Below, in pieces: positions 1-10,749 of a DNA stretch of 64,000 nucleotides (the first letter of the stretch is position 1; the number at the start of each line of letters is the position of its first letter). The notes under the pieces were generated by a model. The model did no database searches and was not told the DNA's origin. It was given only the letters and a program-made list of their open reading frames with translations. The stretch covers positions 1,168,967 through 1,232,966 of the forward strand of contig RXIC02000012.1 in assembly GCA_003952965.2 (NCBI GenBank), in the 5' to 3' direction. The position numbers and the translations under genes are program-made. The stretch is from Morella rubra. Taxonomy: Eukaryota > Streptophyta > Magnoliopsida > Fagales > Myricaceae.

Positions 1-901
1 AATAATTTGCTGAAGAGGATGACTCTTGATGTATCTCCAAGACTTTGGTAGATCATTGTTGACTTGTTGACCTTCTTCTTGTGATTCTTGAGATGCTTGC
101 TCTTGTACATGTGTTTCTTCCTTATCTTCATTTATAGCAAGTTTCTCAACCTCTTTGTCAAGATCTATAATATCTTCATCATTTCTTTTCACAAGATTGT
201 TAGATTCATCAAAAACAACATGAACTGATTCTTCAACAACTAAAGTACGTTTATTAAAACACGATAAGCTTTACTAGAAGTTGAATAACCAAGAAATATA
301 CCTTCATCCGCTTTTGCATCGAACTTACCCAAATTGTCCTTGTTGTTGTTGAGCACAAAACATTTGCATCCAAAACATGAAAATAACCAATGTTGGGTTT
401 TCTATCATTCCATAGCTCATATGGGGTTTTCTTAAGAATAGGTCTAATCATGCAACGGTTCATAACATAACAACTTGTGCTAACTGCTTCAGCCCAGAAG
501 TAATCAGGCAAGTTGTTTTCACATAGCAAGGTTCTAGCCATTTCTTCAAGAGTCCTATTCTTCCTCTCTACAACACCATTTTGTTGAGGAGTTCTAGGAG
601 CCGAGAAGTTATGGTTAATACCATTTTCACCACAAAACTTTTCAAAGGAGGAATTTTCAAATTCTTTTCCATGATCACTCCTTATGCTAGAAATAGCAAA
701 ACCTTTTTCATTTTGAATTCTCTTGCTAAGTTTTTCAAAAGCATGAAAAGCCTCATCTTTATGAGCTAGGAATAGAACCCATGTGAATCTACTGAAATCA
801 TCAACAACAACAAAGCCATAACGTTTGCCACCCAAACTCAATGTTCGGGTTGGACCAAATAAGTCCATGTGTAGAAGTTGAAGTGGTCTAGAAGTGGACA
901 C
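1..901 (-). pseudogene. copia integrase core and downstream pol linker, frameshifted
   Basis: The open part (901 to 254) is a retroviral-type integrase core, the enzyme that joins element cDNA to host DNA. The catalytic acidic residues are visible in HMDLFGP, RSDHGKEF and GVVERKNRT, giving the D, D, E order of the family, followed by the conserved FWAEAV and NRCMIRP segments. The frame is lost near 375, where the usual GCKCF-like stretch should follow; similarity then continues in another frame down to base 1 through the linker that precedes reverse transcriptase (VVEESVH-like segment near 230). Part of element 1; RT would lie left of the window. Confidence 0.85.
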
Positions 902-1589
902 ACATTTTTGGGCTTAAAAGAGATTTTGGTTTGTTTGCCTTTTTGACAAGCTGCACAAATTTTGTCTTTTTCAAAAGAAAGATTAGGCAAACCCGAAACA
1001 AGATTTTTTTGGCTAGTTTTGAAATCAAGTCCATGCTTGCATGAGCAAGCCTTCTATGCCACAACCAACTATCCTTGTCATTTAGAGCTGAAAGACATTT
1101 TATATTTTCTGAGGAGATGCTCTCTAAATGAACAATGTACACATTTTCAAATCTATGTCCAACAAACAAGACTTTCTTGCTTTCAATATTCTCAACAAGA
1201 CATATTGATGATTCAAAAATGACTCGGTTTCCCTTGTCACATAATTGACTAATACTCAAGAGATTATGCTTTAAACCATCAACAAGAAGTACATTTTCAA
1301 TAATGGGATTAGGAGACATACCAATGCTTCCAACACCAAGTATTTTACCTTTGCCATTGTCACCAAAGGTAACTGAACCCTTTTCTTTGAAACAAAGAGA
1401 GTTGAACCAACTCTTGTCTCCGGTCATGTGCTTGGAGCATCCACTATCAAGGACCCAATGTTCCTTGGTTTCATTGGACTTCAAGCATTCCTGCAAAAAG
1501 GAATCAATTCTTGATTTTGGTACCCAAATCCTTTTGGGTCCATTGGTGTTAGAAATAAATTCCTTCACCTTATCTTTTTGGATCCACAC
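888..1589 (-). pseudogene. copia aspartic protease and GAG pre-integrase region
   Basis: This 233-residue frame contains the pepsin-like active site DSG within VLDSGCSKHMTGD, which in copia elements cleaves the Gag-Pol polyprotein. It is followed by the FGDNGKGKILG strand and then the GAG pre-integrase HHCC-type zinc region beginning WLWHRRLAHASM. A frameshift near 1000 breaks the last cysteines of the zinc region (the expected CxxC appears only in a neighbouring frame). The N-terminal residues WVPKSRIDSFLQECLKS belong to the gag/protease linker. It overlaps the integrase frame by 14 bases in a different phase, which marks the frameshift joining the two. Confidence 0.85.
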
Positions 1590-1599
1590 AAATTTGATC

Positions 1600-3094
1600 C
1601 CATGAGTGGATTTCTTTTAGTTGGACAAGTGTGTGAAATGTGTCCATTCTTTCCACAAAAATTACACATAAATAATGTGGATGATTTAATAATTACATCG
1701 GAGTATAGCTTTTGAAAGAATCATATCCAATCCACTTTTGTTGAAACAACATTTTGGGAACCAAGTAAAATATCAAGGTTTCTTTTTCCTTGAGTGAATC
1801 TTGCAAGATCTTGGTGAGAGAGTCAACTTTCCTTTTTAAGGTGTTTTCAGATTTCAATCATTTGACTCTTCTTGCAAGATTTTCTCATTTTCTTTTGTGA
1901 TTCTTGCAAGATTCTCTCCAAGAGAAGCAACTTGATGTTTCAAGGTATCATTTTCTTGAATAAGTGCATCAAGGTTCTTTTTAGACAACAATACTTTGAA
2001 AATACTCTTTTCAATTCAAGATATTGTTCATCAAAAGCATCTTGTAATTCATCAAAAGAGAAAGAACAAATTGAAGAGTCTTGTACCTCATCTTCATTTT
2101 CCTTTGCCATGAAGCAAAGATTTGCAACTTCTTCATTGCTATCACTATCACTATCACTTTCATCGGACTCTCCCCATGCAGCTAAAAATGCTTTCTTTTT
2201 ATCTTTGAAATCCTTGGATTTCTTGTGGGATTCAAGGTTGGGCATCCGTCTTTATATGTCCCGGCTTCTTGCATCCAAGCAAATAATGTCATTCTTCTTG
2301 CTACTATCACCTTTATAACTTGTCTTCCTTGAAATCTTTTATCTCCTTGTTTCTTCGGAAGAACTTCTTGAATCTCTTGGTGAACAATGCCATTTCTTCA
2401 TCATCTTCGGAAGACTCATCATCATTTGAACATGAGGCTTTCAAGGCAATGCCTCTCTTTCCTTTTCCTTCATCCTCATCTTCCTTTACTTGATTCATCT
2501 CATGTGTCATGAGAGATCCCATGAGCTCATCCAAAGAAAGCTTTGTCAAGTCCTTAGCTTCTTGAATGGCGGTGACCTTGGGTTCCCAAGCTTTTGGTAG
2601 ACACCTAAGAATCTTTCTCACCATTTCAACATTAGTATATTCTTTACCAAGAGATTTAAGACCATTTATAATATCGGTAAAGAGTAAACATAGATGAAAT
2701 ATTCTCATCAGGTTTCATTTTAAAAAGCTACTATAACTTGATTCGTACCTTCATGGGCCACTTGAAGTTTGTCCCAAATTTGTTTTGCAGTATCACAACC
2801 AGAAATACGATTAAATTCATTTGAATCAAGTGCACAATACAAACATTCATAGCTTTAGAATTTAAAGACATAATCTTAAGATCATCTTCATCCCACTCTT
2901 TTTCATCTTCAACTTACCTTCCTTGTCTCTAGGAAATTTAGGACCATTTGAGATAACTCTCCACAGTTCATAGTCCACGGCTTGGATGTAAATCCTCATC
3001 CTAGCTTTCCAATAGTTGTAGCAAGTTCCATTGAACAAAGGAGGTCTTTAGTGGATTGACCTTCAGCCAACGAAGAACTAACAAGGGTTGTCAT
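1600..3094 (-). pseudogene. copia gag (UBN2-type capsid with CCHC knuckles), broken
   Basis: The gag start is the ATG read leftwards from 3094, just inside the primer site. Translation in pieces gives a Sirevirus-type capsid (segments ISNGP, ALDSNEFNRISGCDTAK, then IINGLKSLGKEYTNVEMVRKIL at 2700 and LMGSLMTHEM near 2510). An acidic linker, a poorly preserved zinc-knuckle area (about 2240-2340) and a glutamate-rich coiled-coil segment follow (2245 to 1940). At least four frame changes and several stops are present. Capsid forms the virus-like particle in the cytoplasm and CCHC knuckles bind the RNA. The equivalent gags in elements 2 and 3 are collinear. Confidence 0.8.
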
Positions 3095-3112
3095 AAAAAA
3101 TATTAAACCTCA

Positions 3113-3124
3113 GCTCTGATACCA
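3113..3124 (-). other. primer-binding site for initiator tRNA-Met
   Basis: On the minus strand the 12 bases read TGGTATCAGAGC, the standard copia primer site complementary to the 3' end of initiator methionine tRNA. It lies two bases inside the 3' end of the 5' LTR, as required for minus-strand cDNA priming. The equivalent site is deleted in elements 2 and 3. Confidence 0.93.
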
Positions 3125-3126
3125 AT

Positions 3127-4323
3127 TGTAAGTCTAATAACAACCCAAGAGGGGGGTGAATTGGGTTTTAATAAATTTTAAAACTTTTTCAAGAATTTAA
3201 GCAATATAATGATAAAGCATAGAACACAACAGAGATATGAGCAAGTAAAAAGAAGAGATAGAGTTAAAGAGATGACACCGTAATTTTAGGTGGTTCGGCC
3301 AACACTTGCCTACGTCCACCCCAAGGCTATTTACTTCCTTGGGCTTCTTTTCACTATTCTTCAAATAGCAAATACACCTTAGCTTCCGGGTGCTAAGGAA
3401 CCTTTACAAAGCGTTTTAGCTCTTCAACTCTCTTCACAAATCCCAAAACCCAAGGGATTTCTTCTACCCACACGAGTAGGACCAAGTGTTTACCCAACAC
3501 TCAAGTGTTTATAAAGGATGGGTACAAAGGAAGATCAAAGAATGGCTCTTAAAGCCGAATATACAAGTGTAAAGCACAAAGCAGTGCAATAAGACAAAGA
3601 TCTCAGTAGAAAGCTGAAGTTTGGCAGAGGAATCACAAGCTTTCTTGGTAGGTGTGGTCTTCTCTCTTCTTCAAAGCACTTTCTCTCTCTAGAAGTTAGG
3701 TCGTAGAATAATTGCAAAGTCTATGCGTACGATCCTTGTCTTCTTTCTCTTTTTCTTCTGGTATTTAAATCTTCTTGACTTCAACGGTCGTGAAAGCTAG
3801 CGAGAAGGACCGTTGGAGAGGCGCTCACGTCATTTGAAAATGATTTGAAGGTTCTGACAAATATTCAAAATTTTCATTAAACCCGTGGCATGTGTTGACA
3901 CATGGTTAGCATGTGTTGACACATAAAAAATTGAACTGGAGTTGAGCTCTCGGGAGTCAGTGCAATGTGTCGACACTAGTCTTGGTCTGAAAAAGATTTC
4001 TCGGGTGTAAGTGCAATGTGTCGACACTATGTTCAATGTGTCGACACTTATAAGTGCTAGAGAGAAAATCAGCAACTTTAAAGCATCCAAACCATTCCAA
4101 AACCTTTTAAACACCTACAAAGGGAAAAATTGATCTTATCAACTTGTGTAATGGTATTCAAGTCCTCTTATAAGCATTTTAGATAGAAAAATACAATCTT
4201 TTGAAACATATTTTTAGAAAAGAGGATTGACAATATAAAATCTAAAAGTCTTCAAAACACTTAGAATTTTTGTTATCATCAAAATCAATTATGGATTGTT
4301 TGCAAAACAACCTTGGGCTAACA
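3127..4323 (-). repeat. 5' LTR of element 1 (family A), 1197 bp
   Basis: On the minus strand it begins TGTTAGCCCAAGG and ends GACTTACA, a standard TG...CA LTR. The 3' border is fixed by the primer site at 3113-3124, the 5' border by the abrupt start of a different copia piece at 4324 and by matching ends in element 2. The inner end carries CCCAATTCACCCCCCTCTTG, which family B also has. The U3, TATA and R/U5 order is described in the next entry. Confidence 0.9.
3762..4050 (-). promoter_or_regulatory. family A LTR U3 promoter: GTCGAC palindrome cluster and TATA box
   Basis: On the minus strand five copies of a TGTGTYGACAC palindrome, near 4042, 4022, 3971, 3917 and 3896, precede an inverted repeat CAACGGTC...GACCGTTG (3783-3815) and a TATA-like ATTTAAATA (3762-3770). 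The order (palindromes, hairpin, TATA, CT-rich start region) fits a U3 core promoter. Some palindromes have decayed from GTCGAC to GTTGAC. The function as enhancer sites is inference. Confidence 0.6.
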
Positions 4324-4873
4324 GTTTGCCTTTTTGACATGCTGCAAAAATTTTATCCTTTTCGAAAACAATGTTAGGTAAACCCGAAACAAGGTCCTTT
4401 TTGGCTAATTTTGAAATCAAGTCCATGCTTGTATGAACAAATCTTTTATACCACAGCCAACTATCCTTGTCACTTAGAGCATAAAGACATTTCATATTTT
4501 CAGAAGAGATATTCTCTAAGTGGACAATATACACATTTTCTTGTCGACGTCCGACAAACAAGACTTTCTTGCTTTCAATGTTTTCAACAATGCATATTGA
4601 TGATTCAAATATGACTCGGTTTCCCTTATCACATAATTGACTAATACGCAATAAGTTATGCTTCAAACCATCAACAATAGGACATGTTCAATAGTGAGAT
4701 TAGGAGTCATACCGACATTTTCAATACCAAGGATTCTTCCTTTACCATTATCACCAAAAGTAACCAATCCCTTTTCTTTTGGGCTAAGAGATTTGAACCA
4801 ACTCTTATCCCCTGTCATGTGCTTAGAGCATCCGCTATCAAGAACCCAATGTTTCTTGACTTCGATTGTCTTC
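4324..4873 (-). mobile_element. fragment of a second family A copia element (protease to GAG pre-integrase)
   Basis: Reading leftwards, this piece has DSGCSKHMTGDKSWF (protease), FGDNGKGRILG, KHNLLRISQLCDKGNRVIFESS and the zinc-region start WLWYKRFVHTSM, collinear with 930-1480 of element 1 but with many substitutions. It starts directly at the outer end of element 1's LTR, so element 1 appears to have inserted into an older relative; the other half of that relative would lie left of the window. Similarity stops near 4873, where unrelated sequence begins. Confidence 0.8.
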
Positions 4874-5039
4874 ACTGAGTAGAAAGGCATATAGCATGAG
4901 TTTCTCTTATTTAATAGCTCAAAGTTAAATTAAAAGGCATCATCTCTCCGACTAGCTTCTACCGAATTTCTCTATGCTACCCACCATAGCAAACTAGTTA
5001 ATTTATGATCAAGGTTCCAGATAGTCATCAATTGGAAAT

Positions 5040-5775
5040 GTTGACAAAGACTGCACTGGAATGCTATGTGCTACCGTTGGTCCTTAACGATGAATTCGGC
5101 TAAGCCACATGAATGTTCATAAAACCCCACTTGAAGCAGCGTGATGTGAACCTCGCCAAGAATAACGAGACCCAACAACGAAAGGGAATCCAAGATCGTT
5201 CTAGGACTGATTCGAATGGAAGACCTCGACCCGTTGTTTATGAAAACAAGAACCTCGGTATAAGGAAGACGCCACAAACGGTGATGGAAATTCCGTTTGA
5301 TAAGTCAAGTTGAACGCCACGGGAAATCCCGATAAGTTCGAGAAGTTCTTCAAAGAACCAAAGAGAATTAATCCTCACAATTTTGATTAAAACAATGACT
5401 GCCGAATTACAAAGCAAAGGCTCCTATTTAAAGGCTAAACGTTACAAGGAAAATAACCCTAACAAGGAAACCTAATTAAACCCGAAATTAGCTAAGGAAA
5501 TAAAGCCTAACACGCCTAAAACAAAACACACTAAAAAGGCAAGAAAGTTGGCGCCTACAAGAGCCAAGAAAGGAATTAAAATGGCGCCTAAAAAGAAAGA
5601 GCTCAATAAGGAAAAGGTGTTGGGCGTCCAAAAGAGGTTCAAGCCATAAAAGGAAGGATTTGGGCGCCTAGAATAGAGATCCTTCTAGAAGAGCCCCAAA
5701 AATATTTCTTTCCAACTTGAAGCTAAGAAATTTGGGGAAAGTTGGCGCTAGAATAGGCGCCTAGATCCTCCAAAA
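5040..5775 (-). repeat. probable Ty3/gypsy LTR region (minus strand), borders unclear
   Basis: It lies directly downstream, on the minus strand, of a gypsy pol C-terminus. It contains a run of GGCGCC-bearing short repeats (5550-5810), a TATA-like TTTAAATAG (5424-5432) and a leader-like stretch. I do not see clean TG and CA ends or target duplications, so the exact borders and even completeness are uncertain. 4874-5039 holds nothing I recognise. Confidence 0.5.
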
Positions 5776-6015
5776 GAGGTCTAAAAGGAAGGATTTGGGC
5801 GCCTTAGAGATCCTTCTAGAACTTGAATCAAATTGACAATCCTTTGTGGTTCACGTGGATCTTGTTCAATGGGCCTCCATGAATTTGCTTGAGCCCATGC
5901 CTCTTGAATTAGCCCGTTGAGTAACATCTTTAAACTTCTTGGCTCGTGCCCTCGTAACCGGCCCAATGGGAACTTGAATTGGATCCTTCAACAATGCTCC
6001 TTGATTTCCATCATT
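5776..6015 (-). pseudogene. C-terminal end of a Ty3/gypsy polyprotein, frameshifted
   Basis: Read leftwards from about 6010, one frame gives DPIQVPIGPVTRARAKKFK. The next frame continues LLNGLIQEAWAQ...RPIEQDP down to the stop near 5778. The GPVTRARAKKFK signature followed by LNGLIQ is typical of the extreme C-terminus of plant Ty3/gypsy Pol, after integrase, just before the 3' LTR. One frameshift lies near 5930. No reverse transcriptase or integrase core is present; only this tail survives. Confidence 0.65.
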
Positions 6016-6329
6016 CGTATGCACACTTTGACTTAAGAAAAGCACAACTAAAAGTACAAATAAAGAAGTTACACTCTATCATATGTTTTCGTGTTCTTTG
6101 AGAGGCAAGTGAATAGCTTGGTTTACGCAGGTAGTGGACTTAAAATATGCAACTAAATCAACCTCATTTGTCTTTGAGAGAAATAAAATCCAAAGGTAGC
6201 TGTAAGAGATGAATCTTTATATATATTCTATGGATGAGATAGGGAAGAAAGAGTGGCAGAAACACCAAGCTAAATTGATTTGGATGTGTAGAGTCATTCT
6301 TAAGTCTTCTAGGAGAACGTTGCATCTCA
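6016..6329. other. no recognisable feature
   Basis: AT-rich sequence with no long frame, repeat or motif that I can support. Confidence 0.4.
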
Positions 6330-6600
6330 GAACTTTAATAAATTACTTTGAGCCGTGACCATTCTATTGCCAATACAATTGATGTGCATTGTGGAATATC
6401 TACCGTGATGCTGTTCAAAGAAAAGTCCAAGATTTGAATCTTTGACAAATGTTACAGGTACAAAGCAAGCTTCCATAAAACCCATTAGATCGCAAGTTAA
6501 GAATAAACAAATCAGGTAGGCTATCACCTATACACGCAAGCAGTTTTCTATGTAGCTGGTTCCAAGACATATTCTCATTACTCCATAAATGAAAACATGA
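6330..6600 (-). pseudogene. LRR receptor-like protein remnant (copy 1)
   Basis: Minus-strand pieces read SWNQLHRK, then PDLFILNLRSNGFYGSL, then after a frameshift SLNSITVDIPQC, matching the better preserved copy at 26170-26775. The LxxLxLxxNxFxGxLP pattern is the plant extracellular leucine-rich repeat, as in receptor-like proteins that sense pathogens or peptides at the cell surface. Only about two repeats remain, with frameshifts. Confidence 0.6.
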
Positions 6601-6639
6601 GATACATAAACATAAAGTTGAAATGAACTACATATACAT

Positions 6640-7110
6640 GATCGTCCCCTCAATAGCATATCTACATAATAACATATACTAGCATATCCAAAAAATAACA
6701 TATCCACAAAAGTGACAACATATACCATGTGACCAATCCCACAAGTCAACTGGTACTTTCAAATGTGCATTTCGCAATAGGCTGGAAGGACCCACTTGTA
6801 CAAAATAACATATCCACAAAATATAAAATATATTGTATACAACGTGCCAACTCCCACAAGTCATATTGTACTTCTAAATGCTCAGTTTGTAGGCCACAAA
6901 ATAACATATAGACAAGCTAACATATCCACAAGTCAACTTGTACTTCTAAATGGTCATTTCGCAGTAGGCTGAGAGGACCCGCCTGCACAAAATAACATAT
7001 CTACGATTAATATACTGTATACCACGTGCCAAATACCAAAAATTCAAATTGTACTTCCAAAACACCAAATTTGCAGAAGGTTGAGAGGTCTCACCTACCG
7101 ATGCTGCTGT
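6640..7110. repeat. degenerate ~100-bp tandem repeats (copy 1)
   Basis: The phrase CAAAATAACATATC recurs near 6692, 6801, 6896 and 6988 (spacing about 92-109). Each unit also carries a GCAGTAGGCTGAGAGGACC-like phrase. The equivalent array is at 26815-27242. On the minus strand several units contain a CAGGTGRGTCC phrase resembling a splice donor. Confidence 0.6.
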
Positions 7111-8638
7111 AGGAAGGACAATCAAAACCCCTAGTTCAAGAGGTGCTAATATAGAGGGGATTGAAAACTTACTAGGGGATTAAAGGCCACGACAGAGGAG
7201 AGCGAAGAAGACGCCAATGGAGTTAAGACTGGGGTTAAGCAAGGTGAGACTATCGATTCTCCTAGAGCATTAGAAGGAGCAGTCTCAGCCTCAGAGTCAC
7301 TAGCGATGTATCCATGAGATGATCCCAAGGCCCTAGTAGAGGCTGAGGTAGAACCAGTAAAAGGCCTCGTAGGACCCACACTAGGGGCTGCGGGTGGTGG
7401 TGCAGTTGGAGGAGCACCCTAACCCACATCGGCAGCTGGACAAGCAACAGCACTCCTCGATAGCAAATGATCCAAATTTTTACCGCTGTCCTCCAAAATT
7501 TGTCAAAGATTGCGCTGCTCAATTGTAGAGTTCAACCACATCGCGTCATTTAGGTTTTAGAGGGCGTTAACCCGATCAAGAATAATCAAAAAGGTAGCTA
7601 CAAGGGCAGGATCCAACGTAGGAGGCAGAAGCGAGCAAGTGGAGGAAGAGATACACGGAGCAGACATAGGAGGAATAGAAAGAGAAGCCCAAGCGACAGT
7701 AGGGGCTGAGGGAGAGGGATCGGAGACAGGAGCAGAGGATGAAGGACCAGCCACTGGAATATAGAACGACCGAAGAGCAGCCCGCTCAATTTGTGCCCAA
7801 CACTGAGACAGTGTTTTCTTTCCAATCGGCCTTTGAGTCTAAGCGCGAGGCACATCCGGGGGGAAGGAGATAGAAAAGGCATTGTAGAGACATTTTATCA
7901 AGCATGCATATGGTAGAGTGTGTTTTTTAGAGGTGGAGTAGAATGAGTCAATCATATGTGCACGAAGAACGGAGCCTAAATCAATGGTGTCCCCAAGTAG
8001 CAAAATATAGAGAAAACAAACCCGAGGCAAACAAAGATTAGAGAAATGTTTAATAGGGAACAAGTTTGAGAACACTATGTGACTTATAACATGCGTTTCA
8101 GGAGAAAACTTAGAAATGTTCGGAGAAGTTCCTTCACAGGGATATGGATGCTAAAACAATAGCATCGCCACAGCTTTAAGTGAGGGGGACTCATCCTCAA
8201 GATATGGGAGGTGGGATTGGGGACGCAAGAAACTTTGAGAGTCCCCACAACTATATCAGTGAAACCTGAAGGGACTAGCCGCAAACATACATAGTAAAAT
8301 CAATGAAGACTCATCAATATCGTGGAAGTTCAAGTAGAACTCCTGAACGGCCAAGATAGACAGGATCACCAAATCTAAAGAAGGGGATCCCAACAATGAC
8401 CCATAAACATGCTGGGAATATGTGTGTGCTCTAATTGAGAGAAAAGTACCTTGCGCTCTATAATCACAGTGCAATCATGGAGACCACCATCATCGACGTA
8501 GAATTTATCACGAGCATGAGTATAAAAAAAATATGAATCCTTCAAAGGCTCAACAGGTTCCCAAGTTGATGAGCGCAGTTTACGCGTTGTCTTGCCAGAG
8601 ATGGTACATTGAATGGTGGTAATCTTGTGTTTTGGCAT
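7111..8638 (-). pseudogene. plant putative-transposon-protein family pseudogene (copy 1)
   Basis: Starting at the ATG read from 8638, the frames give a basic N-terminus, then FYTHARDKFYVDDGGLHD, then EFYLNFHDIDESS (the family's hallmark FY-N segment before VRG), then IDLGSVLRAHMIDSF and LPYACLIKCLYNAFSISFP. A proline/serine-rich tail follows (7754 to 7557) and ends in RVNALQN...WLN, a likely coiled coil. At least three frameshifts separate these blocks. The blocks match the plant-specific domain annotated as 'putative plant transposon protein' (Pfam PF20167, from memory), whose biochemical role is not known. The end near 7110 is the splice-donor-like start of the tandem array. Confidence 0.6.
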
Positions 8639-9264
8639 TTGAAGAAAACAGCAAAAGACAAGTAGTCAGCATATACATGTTAATACCATGGATGATAAGT
8701 GATTTGTAACACGATAAAACTGAGGACTATAAGATAAACAAAATAAACATTGAGGGTTCTCCCCATTCAGTTAAATTATTATATTTCACATTCTAACAAC
8801 CAAATTAGCCAACAAGGGTGAATGAAAGAAATAATATTTGAGATCAGAATGTGCAAGATTTGCCTACAACGGTTGCAACCCTTTGTTGTAGTTCAGAAAA
8901 CTGCAAGTTTCGAAGAGCTTTGCCCTTCACAAGTACCCCCTTTGCAGCCAGAGCCGAGTTGAGACAATTTGAAAATCCAAGGCCCTCCCCTACATTAAAA
9001 CAAAACAAAAATTCATCAACCAATCAGTGGTAATAGCGTGATGGCAAATGACTTGCAAATTGCTTCATAAAACTTCTAAAGACAAGGTAGAATGCATGAG
9101 CATGTCAAGAAGCTTTGGCAAACATGAGTGACAATAGAAACTTAACCTATATGGAACTATTATAGACCAGAGACTGAAAGCATCTAGCAGATATATTAAA
9201 AGAAATCACATAGACAATAGCAGATATACCAAATAGACTTGATAATAAAAATATGAGGGAACAC
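8639..9264. other. part of duplicated segment, no gene seen
   Basis: Stretches at 8690-8760 and 8820-8960 match the partner segment at 29370-29440 and 30260-30420; no coding frame is supported. Confidence 0.45.
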
Positions 9265-9935
9265 TATATCTCAGTCATTTGTAAGTCAAAAGCCAAGTGC
9301 CAGAAATACTAGAATTTGTTTGAGGAAACACTATAGAAGGGAAGGCCGAAAGTATACTTACAAGAACAACCTCATCTGACTTGATATTTTCATATCTCAT
9401 TTCTCTGAACAACTCAAGACTTTCATAATGATAACCTCTTCGAACATAACCTAGAATTATTATAGTCCATGAAATCAAATTCTTCTCTTTCATCTCCTCA
9501 AACAAGCATCTAGCTGTCACGATTTTGTTAGATTTCAAATACTCACTGATCAAGGTAGTCCCTAGAACAACATCAATCTCTGATTTATGTCTAGCCACAA
9601 TATCCTATGCTTTATCCATTTCCCCACTTGATATACATATCCATCAAATAGTTCAACAAATTCCCACTAATATCCAACTCATTTTCCTCTATATAATGTT
9701 GTAAAGTCTCTCCCATTTTCCAGTCCCTCGACTTTGTACAAGATGAACCAAGCTAATCATAGTTATGTCATTAGGTTTAACCCCACTGATCTTCATTCTC
9801 TACAAACATAACATTATATCATTTTATTCCAGCTAATCACATCTTTATGGGCCAATTTTTCAAACAATCAGTGCACCTCTTTCCATCTCCTACCTTTTGA
9901 ATACAAACCCATCAGACTATTATTCAAAGACTAAC
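9265..9935 (-). pseudogene. pentatricopeptide repeat (PPR) protein remnant
   Basis: The longest frame (9598 to 9275) reads DVVLGTTLISEYLKSNKI, CLFEEMKEKNLISW and YESLELFREM, the alternating P/L/S repeat style of plant PLS-class PPR proteins. Upstream frames add LFEKLAHKDVISWNKMI and SGVKPNDITMISLVHL, broken by frameshifts and stops. Intact relatives are organelle RNA-binding and editing factors of 400-900 residues; here only about five repeats survive, without an E or DYW domain. It is absent from the partner segment, so it may be an insertion or a loss there. Confidence 0.7.
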
Positions 9936-10746
9936 TGACCCTAACAAAAATTTCAAAATCAAAACGATATGTATGTGTTTGTACAGACCGATTGACCCCT
10001 AACCTAGATTTCAAAGTACAGACATTACGGCGGTTTGCAGAACCAACACATATAAAATAGTTGATGTACCTTGGAGTCAATGGCGAATAAGTAGCAATAC
10101 CACAACAAAGCAAATGCACAGTTTAGAAGGAGGAATTTAGGTGGAAACGCGAGATGAAGAAGAACGGCACTCGAGCTCGGTCACATTTCGGTTGTATAAG
10201 GGAGAGAGAGAAGAGAATGGGAGAAAGAGATAGGGAGGAAGGGGGAAAATGGAAGTTCCCTCTTAGCATCATTAGTTTTCTCTTATGTTATTCAATCCAA
10301 TTTTAAAAACCAGAAATGAGACTCAGCCCATCCAAACAGGAATTCAGGATTTTGGACCCAAAACTAGTATTTGAGAACTCAAACTAGGACTCAGACCCGT
10401 TCCCAAACATAGCCTTACTTCCCCCTAATTTCATTCTCAAGGTTTCCCCAAAGTAACAAAATAGATCTGACCCATTTCTTCGTTAAGTTCTTGCACATGA
10501 ACCCTAGCCCGAGCCCAATAGAATCCCTTATTTCTCAAACAAATACATTATCCCAATCAAGTCATATCACTTGTATACACAAATTACATGTCTATTTATA
10601 GATAGCATGGTAAATAGGAATTGTTATAGTCATTGTTTAGTGTTTAACAAATTAACACAAAGATGTAATAGGAACACATTTTCATTGCAACTTTCACCAA
10701 CTTGAAACTGAAAAGGATTAGTTCCATGCAAAACCCAAAAACAGCT
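9936..10746. other. end of duplicated segment and flank, no gene seen
   Basis: 10020-10440 aligns with 30590-30930, including a purine-rich GAGAGAGA stretch and the phrase on 'CCCAAACATAGCC'. 10441-10746 shows nothing I can call. Confidence 0.45.
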
Positions 10747-10749
10747 TCA

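Larger units (their letters stand above)
1..4323 (-). mobile_element. Sirevirus-like Ty1/copia retrotransposon, family A, element 1 (3' part lies outside the window)
   Basis: Read on the minus strand, the order is LTR (4323 to 3127), primer-binding site, gag, protease, GAG pre-integrase and integrase, and it runs off the window at base 1. Protease and integrase ahead of RT defines Ty1/copia. The long LTR, the gag with an acidic, coiled-coil C-terminal half, and the tRNA-Met primer site all fit the Sirevirus (SIRE/Maximus) lineage; that lineage call is from family knowledge, not a search. Frameshifts in gag and pol make it non-coding as it stands. RT, RNase H and the 3' LTR are not in the window, so no target duplication can be checked. 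Confidence 0.9.
6330..10440. repeat. diverged duplicated segment, copy 1 (partner at 26170-30940)
   Basis: The same features occur in the same order and orientation in both copies: LRR remnant, ~100-bp tandem array, transposon-protein pseudogene, then a shared stretch (for example the matching text at 8820-8960 and 30260-30420) and a shared purine-rich end (10180-10260 and 30720-30780). Copy 1 carries the PPR remnant (9010-10060), absent from copy 2; copy 2 holds extra sequence at 29400-30020. I see no terminal repeats or target duplications, so whether this is a segmental duplication or a mobile unit is open. Confidence 0.75.

Noticed and set aside
9275-9598. Intact small PPR gene
   Set aside because: Upstream repeats are in other frames with stops and the C-terminus runs into unrelated sequence, so it is a remnant.
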